DNA of 64,000 nucleotides from Methanothermobacter tenebrarum. GTDB lineage: Archaea; Methanobacteriota; Methanobacteria; Methanobacteriales; DSM-23052. Below the pieces are notes generated by a model. The model ran no database searches, was not told the DNA's origin, and saw only the letters and a program-made list of their open reading frames with translations. The position numbers and the translations under genes are program-made. Location: contig NZ_QLOE01000002.1 in assembly GCF_003264935.1 (NCBI RefSeq), positions 62,001 through 126,000 of the forward strand, written 5' to 3'. Below, piece after piece: positions 59,379-64,000 of this stretch (positions within the stretch are counted from its first letter, which is position 1; the number at the start of each line of letters is the position of its first letter).

Positions 59379-59401
59379 TGGCCGAATACAAACCTACCCA
59401 T

Positions 59402-60496
59402 ATGAAGTGTTATCTCGTACCATGTGTTGCTGGTTTCATAGCATTTAATGAAAATTTGGATATTGTAGATTATGAACTTTTCCCCAGAAGATCTATAATT
59501 TCAAAATTGCTAGAATTCGAAAAAGGATTAACCGCTGAAGAGGAGAAGATCATAAAAAGACTCCTTAAAGATTATGGGAAGATCTCCATAGAATCAGTGC
59601 ATAGATGGAAGTATGGGAAATTTAAAGGAGTTATTTTAGAGTCTCCGAACATTGGGGGTGAATATCTCCGAGAAAATTTGAGGGAAATCCTTAAGGAGAT
59701 TGGATTCATCAAGGATGGTGAATTCCAGGAGATCATATATGAGATACACATGGGAATGACCATAAAAAGATTGGAAGAATCATTCAGAGAACAGGATAAA
59801 TTGATTATACAAGCTGTGAGTACATTAGATGATCTTGATGAAAGCATAGGCAAGTTTGTTGAAAGGATAAGGGAATGGTACTCTATATATTTCCCAGAAT
59901 TGGAGTCTGTAAAAGATCATGAACATTATGTTAAACTCATAACAGAACATCCAAGAAGAGAGGATATAATAAAATTGAAAAAATTGCCAAGAGAGAGTAT
60001 GGGGGCGGAACTCGAAGAAGAGGACATAGAGATTATAAGAGAATTTGCAAGGGCCATCAGATCATTACAGTTGCTGAGAAAATCCATAGAAGGGTATATA
60101 GAATCAAAAATGGGGTATTTAGCCCCTAATTTGCGGGATGTTGCCGGAACGACACTGGGGGCGAAATTAATAGCACATGCAGGAAGTATGAAAAAATTAG
60201 CACTTTTACCTTCTTCAACCATCCAAGTGATGGGAGCTGAAAAAGCCCTATTCAGACACCTTAGAAGGGGCTCTAAACCCCCAAAACATGGGCTAATATA
60301 TCAACACCCCCTTGTTAGAGGATCAAATTGGCGAGTTCGTGGCAAAATCGCGCGTGTACTAGCCTCAAAGATCTCCCTTGCAGTAAGGAAGGATGTATTC
60401 ACGGGAGAATATGATCCTAATATAAAGGAAGATTTATATAAACGTGTAAGTATCATAAGAGAAAAGCCAAAGAAAAAGGGAAAAAAGAGAAGATAA
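59402..60496 (+). CDS. nop5: Nop5/Nop56-like C/D box RNP core protein
   Basis: About 364 residues. Nop domain 'GTTLGAKLIAHAGSMKKLAL', 'PSSTIQVMGAEKALFRHL' and 'PKHGLIYQHPLV' follow a coiled-coil region; the C-terminal Lys/Arg tail 'EKPKKKGKKRR' is typical. Nop5 bridges L7Ae and fibrillarin in box C/D sRNPs that 2'-O-methylate rRNA and tRNA. I prefer ATG 59402 ('MKCYLVPCVAGFIAF') since it gives the family N-terminus and has a TATA box at leaderless spacing; ATG 59378 is alternative. Confidence 0.95.
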   Translation: MKCYLVPCVAGFIAFNENLDIVDYELFPRRSIISKLLEFEKGLTAEEEKIIKRLLKDYGKISIESVHRWKYGKFKGVILESPNIGGEYLRENLREILKEIGFIKDGEFQEIIYEIHMGMTIKRLEESFREQDKLIIQAVSTLDDLDESIGKFVERIREWYSIYFPELESVKDHEHYVKLITEHPRREDIIKLKKLPRESMGAELEEEDIEIIREFARAIRSLQLLRKSIEGYIESKMGYLAPNLRDVAGTTLGAKLIAHAGSMKKLALLPSSTIQVMGAEKALFRHLRRGSKPPKHGLIYQHPLVRGSNWRVRGKIARVLASKISLAVRKDVFTGEYDPNIKEDLYKRVSIIREKPKKKGKKRR

Positions 60497-60532
60497 TCCC
60501 CCCACAATATTGTATTTTGGAGAGTGTAATCC

Positions 60533-61198
60533 ATGAAGAAGATCAAAGGGATAGAAGGTGTATATCTCCATGAAAATTTTCTTTTAACAATTAACCTTAC
60601 AAAGCGCATGCAAGTTTATGGTGAAAAATTATTCAAGTGGGGTGGACGAGAATATCGTGTATGGGATCCTTATAGGTCTAAGCTAGCGGCTGCCATAGTT
60701 AACGGTCTTAAAAGCCTCAAGATTAAGAAAGATTCTAGAATATTATACTTGGGGGCATCAGCGGGTACTACTGCTTCGCATTTCTCTGATATGGTCCCTG
60801 ATGGTATCATATATTGTGTAGAATTTTCCCCAAGGATGATGAGGGAACTAGTAAAGGTGTGTGAAACCCGGAAAAATATGATACCATTGCTTAAGGATGC
60901 TACTCGTCCAAGGGATTACCTACATCTTATAGAAAAGGTGGATTTTCTCTATTGTGACGTGGCACAACCAATACAAAGTCAACTTTTCATAGAAAACATG
61001 AAATTATTCCTTAAGAAGGAGGGTCAGGGTTTGTTGATGATAAAAGCAAGAAGCATAGATGTTACAAGAAAACCTTCTATAATCTTTAAAGAGGAAGAAG
61101 AGAGGATAAAAGGTTCTGGTTTCAAGGTTAGAGAGAGGATTAGATTAGAACCTTATGAGAAGGATCATATGGCTTTACTTGTTGAATTTAGTGACTAG
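60533..61198 (+). CDS. flpA: Fibrillarin-like 2'-O-methyltransferase
   Basis: 221 residues. N-terminal '[15 protein letters not shown]' and '[16 protein letters not shown]', SAM motif '[19 protein letters not shown]', and '[16 protein letters not shown]' and '[11 protein letters not shown]' with catalytic Lys. Methylates ribose of guide-selected nucleotides. It is 36 bases downstream of nop5 in the standard pair. Confidence 0.96.
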   Translation: MKKIKGIEGVYLHENFLLTINLTKRMQVYGEKLFKWGGREYRVWDPYRSKLAAAIVNGLKSLKIKKDSRILYLGASAGTTASHFSDMVPDGIIYCVEFSPRMMRELVKVCETRKNMIPLLKDATRPRDYLHLIEKVDFLYCDVAQPIQSQLFIENMKLFLKKEGQGLLMIKARSIDVTRKPSIIFKEEEERIKGSGFKVRERIRLEPYEKDHMALLVEFSD

Positions 61199-61587
61199 GA
61201 ATGGCTTGCTATTCTACCTTTATCTGTTATTTTGATGAAGTCCTCGTCTAGTTTCCCTATTAATTTGTACAATTCTGTTGGTGGCATTTCTTTTATTTCA
61301 GAGGTTTTTATTCCCTTTTCTTTGGATAAGCCCCTGAGGAAGTATTTGAAATAATTGCCTAGGAAGTCTTTTATCCTGTAGCCTCTTCCAATGGCTTCAA
61401 GTTCTTTTTCGTCCAATCCCCTTGTAAGTCTTTTGATCTTTGAAAGCAGTGTAGGAGTGGGGTGTTTGATTTCACCACTTTCAAGACCCTCTACAACCGT
61501 CTTAGGTACTTCTAGTTCTTTTGCAAGTTCATCAAGGCTTTTTCCCGTGATTTTTCTATAACCTAGTATAAGGTTTTTTAATGCCAT
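61195..61587 (-). CDS. Small helix-turn-helix (XRE-type) protein
   Basis: About 130 residues. The helix-turn-helix '[20 protein letters not shown]' near the N-terminus is of the Cro/C1 type; the rest is a helical, charged domain ending '[14 protein letters not shown]'. ATG 61587 with AGGTGGT upstream is the true start; codons up to 61722 are hydrophobic, unusual sequence and not coding. It overlaps flpA by 4 bases at the 3' ends. Likely a DNA-binding regulator of unknown target. Confidence 0.8.
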   Translation of the reverse strand: MALKNLILGYRKITGKSLDELAKELEVPKTVVEGLESGEIKHPTPTLLSKIKRLTRGLDEKELEAIGRGYRIKDFLGNYFKYFLRGLSKEKGIKTSEIKEMPPTELYKLIGKLDEDFIKITDKGRIASHS

Positions 61588-61702
61588 TTTACCACCTGTA
61601 ATATTTTTGTGGGTAATATTATGTAGTAGGATATATAAATAATTTGTTATTAACATGTGGAAATAGTGTTTAAAAAATATAATACAAATTTTCCTAAGAT
61701 TA

Positions 61703-62839
61703 TTATAAACTTTGGGATACAATTTGTATTATTATCTTTGAAAGTTCCCTTTTATCCATACGAGGAAGTTTTTCAACCTTATCAGAAACTAATATTGGTT
61801 TTATTTTATCTGAGCCGAAACTTTCAACTGCAAGATCATTAGCAACAACCAAATCTGCACCTGACCTTTCTCTCTGTTCCCTAGCCAATTCTATAAGCTC
61901 ATCCTCACTAACATTATATTCAGCCTTAAAACCAACGAGATAAACATTAGGATTTAAAGTCTTCACAGTATCAATTATCTTAGGATTAGGCTCCAATTTT
62001 AAAGTATGCTCCCTAGAAGATGATATCTTATTTCTGGTATACTCTGGTCTGAAATCTGCCACAGCAGCAGCTGAAATAAAAACATCAAAATCTCCAATTA
62101 AATCCTGAACCTTATCAAACATTTCAGCAGCTGATACAACATTAACCATACCTATACATGAAGGCACATCCAAGGATAAATTAGCCCCAAGGAGTGTGAC
62201 ATCTGCCCCTTGTATAAAAGCTTCCTTGGCTAATTCCAAACCCATTTTACCAGAACTCAGATTACAAACACCCCTCACAGGATCTATAGCCTCATAGGTT
62301 CCACCAGCGCTTACAAGAACCCTCTTACCCTTCAGAGTGCCAAAAGATGTTCCTCTTAAAACCGTAAGCACTATATCATCAAGATGAGGGAACTTAGCTT
62401 TCCCCTCCTCCACCTTTGGGGGTACGAAGATCACTCCCTCCCGGGCAAGTTTTTCTATATTATCTTTTATCGCCCGATACATTGAAAAGTTCATCGAAGG
62501 TACCATTACAATAGGGGTTCCATAACCCATGGCTGCGATTAAAAGCGCGTTTATCGGATTATCAGCTATTTTACATGCAAACTTGCTTATAACGTTAGCC
62601 GTGGCCGGGGCAACAAGGATTAGATCGGCGTCGGCATATTTAACATGTTCTATTTCGCCTGTGAGCTCTAATATAACATCATTTCCTGTTGCAAATTCCA
62701 TGGCATAGGGATGGATAATATTACAAGCGCCATCACTCATGAAACACTTTATAGTCGCTCCGTGCCTTCTAAGCTCTCGCGCAAGTTTAACAGCTTCTAT
62801 AGCCGCGACACTACCAGTTACACATAATATAATATCCAT
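61703..62839 (-). CDS. coaBC: Bifunctional CoaBC (PPC synthetase/decarboxylase)
   Basis: About 378 residues. N-terminal FMN flavoprotein domain 'ILCVTGSVAAIEAVKLAREL', 'APATANVISKFACKIADN' and 'VMVPSMNFSMYR', and a C-terminal synthetase domain starting 'VLVSAGGTYEAIDPVRGVCN' with 'SSGKMG' and 'ISAAAVADFRP'. Converts 4-phosphopantothenate and cysteine to 4-phosphopantetheine for coenzyme A. I use ATG 62839; the frame also opens at 62863, overlapping the KH gene. Confidence 0.95.
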   Translation of the reverse strand: MDIILCVTGSVAAIEAVKLARELRRHGATIKCFMSDGACNIIHPYAMEFATGNDVILELTGEIEHVKYADADLILVAPATANVISKFACKIADNPINALLIAAMGYGTPIVMVPSMNFSMYRAIKDNIEKLAREGVIFVPPKVEEGKAKFPHLDDIVLTVLRGTSFGTLKGKRVLVSAGGTYEAIDPVRGVCNLSSGKMGLELAKEAFIQGADVTLLGANLSLDVPSCIGMVNVVSAAEMFDKVQDLIGDFDVFISAAAVADFRPEYTRNKISSSREHTLKLEPNPKIIDTVKTLNPNVYLVGFKAEYNVSEDELIELAREQRERSGADLVVANDLAVESFGSDKIKPILVSDKVEKLPRMDKRELSKIIIQIVSQSL

Positions 62840-62849
62840 GGAAACCCCA

Positions 62850-63350
62850 TTAATACTCATCAACTACTATAGTTGTATCCTCACCAGTTAATCGCTTTAT
62901 TATCTTATTAAGAACATCAAGGCTGGCTGGTATTCTTCTAGCATCCTCTTTGATAACCCTTATCTTGAACTTTTCTTTACCATCCTTACCATAAACAATA
63001 TTTATACCAGAAATCCTAGCAGGTGCAAGAACATCCTCTGCAACTGATTTAAGATCAGAATCCTCACCAACAACTCTTACACGTTTACCTATAGCCCTTG
63101 AAATGGTCCTCACAATCTTACCACCTTTACCTATAAGTTTACCCACCTGATCCCTATCGGTGATGATAATAACAACATCACCCATATCTATCGCCCTCTT
63201 GAACCCTAGCTTGCCCTCAGCTAACTTGTAGAGAACTTTTGAAATTTCCAATTCTAATTCCGTCACCTCACCACTTTTAAGTTTATCCTCACAACCTTGA
63301 CATAAAATTCCACTCTTTAAACAAACATCACATATCGGTAATCCCATCAT
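62850..63350 (-). CDS. KH-domain RNA-binding protein (NusA-like) with zinc finger
   Basis: 166 residues. N-terminal 'CDVCLKSGILCQGCEDKL' is a four-Cys zinc site, followed by two KH-type units with GxxG loops: 'LIGKGGKIVRTISRAIGKR' (residue about 90). The C-terminal 'ASLDVLNKIIKRLTGEDTTI' is conserved in archaea. Probably an RNA-binding factor of translation or transcription; the exact role is unknown. It ends 10 bases before the coaBC start. Confidence 0.85.
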   Translation of the reverse strand: MMGLPICDVCLKSGILCQGCEDKLKSGEVTELELEISKVLYKLAEGKLGFKRAIDMGDVVIIITDRDQVGKLIGKGGKIVRTISRAIGKRVRVVGEDSDLKSVAEDVLAPARISGINIVYGKDGKEKFKIRVIKEDARRIPASLDVLNKIIKRLTGEDTTIVVDEY

Positions 63351-63656
63351 TAACTCCTCCTCTCGTTATATGATAAACTGATAAGCATTATAGGCCACAA
63401 TAAGGAACAATTAGCACTTTTTACCAGCAAGTGCAAAAATAAAAAATCCCCTTTGATTACCGTGAACATATTCCTATTGTGACCCTTAATCATAGATTTT
63501 AATTATTATAATATAAATTTATAGCCTCTAAAACTTCAATAATCATATTCTAATAGAAATTATTATCAACAGGTTTACATGATAATTAGAAATCCCCACA
63601 TACCATATACATGATGGGGGGTTGTCTCCCATTTTTACAAGCTTAGGATGGATATA
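63351..63656. other. AT-rich intergenic region
   Basis: No gene, tRNA or convincing stem-loop is seen. TATA-like stretches occur near 63505 (TATAATATAAATTTATA), and a weak CCCC...GGGG inverted pair lies at about 63594-63620. The downstream gene remnant begins at the end of this stretch. Confidence 0.5.
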
Positions 63657-64000
63657 ATGGATCAGTCCATAGGAAGAGAAGCAAGGTGCAAAGTTTGTGG
63701 CGGAACTGCTGCTCGGATCTTAAACCATATTTGTGGAAATTGTCTGAAAAAGGGAACCTGAAAAGATAATCCAAGATATTATGAGAAAGGCTTATAGTGA
63801 AAGTCGCATTATACCACCAAGTCTACCCTCAAAGGATCCTAAAGGCGTCACTTGCCATGAATGCGCCAACCTATGCGGGATAAAAGAATGAGAATATGGT
63901 TTCTACCGCTTGCGCAAAGCGAAAAAAGATAAGATACACTCCAAGTTAGACACAAGTCAAGAAGCTGTCGGTATTTTCCATTTTGACCCCTTACCCACCA
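63657..64000 (+). pseudogene. Decayed radical SAM protein gene, N-terminal part, open at the window edge
   Basis: Three reading segments give one recognisable N-terminus. First, 'CKVCGG' and 'HICGNCL' (63657-63761). A one-base shift in AAAAA near 63747-63751 leads to 'RIIPPSLPSKDPKGVTCHEC' (63781-63891, then TGA). After TGA the same frame continues 'EYGFYRLRKAK' and ends 'FHFDPLPT' at 64000. In a family of archaeal radical SAM proteins I recall the order zinc ribbon, 'CxxCxxxC', 'GxxGFCGLR', 'YYDPLPTNC'. Here the TGA replaces a Gly-like codon (GGA) and the Cys of GFC is Tyr. Two disruptions plus a lost Cys point to a pseudogene; the catalytic domain is beyond the window. Confidence 0.65.

Noticed and set aside
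61588-61722. N-terminal hydrophobic extension of the helix-turn-helix protein
   Set aside because: AGGTGGT stands right before ATG 61587 and the extension lacks any family pattern.
63889-63891. In-frame TGA as a selenocysteine codon
   Set aside because: The position corresponds to Gly, not Cys, in the family, no SECIS-like stem was seen, and the same gene has a frameshift and a lost Cys.

Overview
The window comes from a hydrogenotrophic methanogenic archaeon, almost certainly a Methanothermobacter or a very close relative. Evidence: a complete mcrBDCGA operon followed by mtrEDCBAFGH, an archaeal family B DNA polymerase that stops just after motif C (the split PolB1 known from Methanothermobacter), archaeal Nop5/fibrillarin, an archaeal proteasome, and a gene order that matches what I recall of the MTH1150-MTH1216 stretch of M. 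thermautotrophicus. The DNA looks more AT-rich than that reference species, judged by eye.

Layout. 1-4.2 kb: tail of a SufB/D gene, then minus-strand PRC-barrel, CobY, methanogenesis marker 14, UspA and a Na+/Ca2+ exchanger. 4.2-14.1 kb: the mtr and mcr operons on the minus strand, separated by a hairpin-plus-U-tract and preceded by a long structured mcr leader. 14.4-16.9 kb, divergent from mcr: Mmp10 and a second B12/radical-SAM protein, both probable modifiers of McrA. 16.9-22.0 kb: a tightly coupled minus-strand operon of a DUF134 regulator, NifX-like proteins, an Mrp ATPase, MinD/ferredoxin ATPases (one frameshifted) and a cation-efflux/NifX fusion, with a palindrome at the regulator start. 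22-24.5 kb: metallophosphoesterase, Mmp7 and a probable Mmp17. 24.5-33.4 kb: ComB, TraB-like, DUF1922, a GTPBP1-like GTPase, a tRNA thiolation enzyme, a thiamine-binding protein, an aminotransferase, a CAAX protease, Trm1 and a secreted orphan. 33.4-35.5 kb: a tandem duplication of a DUF4013 membrane protein with a decayed copy of the secreted orphan. 35.5-48.7 kb: Lrp regulator, deacetylase, MptA, CofG, wybutosine enzyme, PurP, proteasome beta, aCPSF1, PurM and ComCDE. 48.7-55.6 kb: PolB1 and a very large secreted, membrane-anchored CobN-like protein. 55.8-63.4 kb: metallo-hydrolase, AI-2E-type permease, PyrK/PyrD, Nop5/fibrillarin, HTH protein, CoaBC and a KH protein. The right edge holds a decayed radical-SAM gene.

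Together the genes cover the last two methane-forming steps (Mtr, Mcr), McrA maturation and activation factors (Mmp10, MgmA candidate, McrC, Mmp7, probable Mmp17, Mmp14), and synthesis of coenzyme M (ComB, ComC, ComDE), F420 (CofG), methanopterin (MptA), cobamide (CobY) and CoA (CoaBC), with informational genes between. I found no tRNA, rRNA, CRISPR array or insertion sequence.
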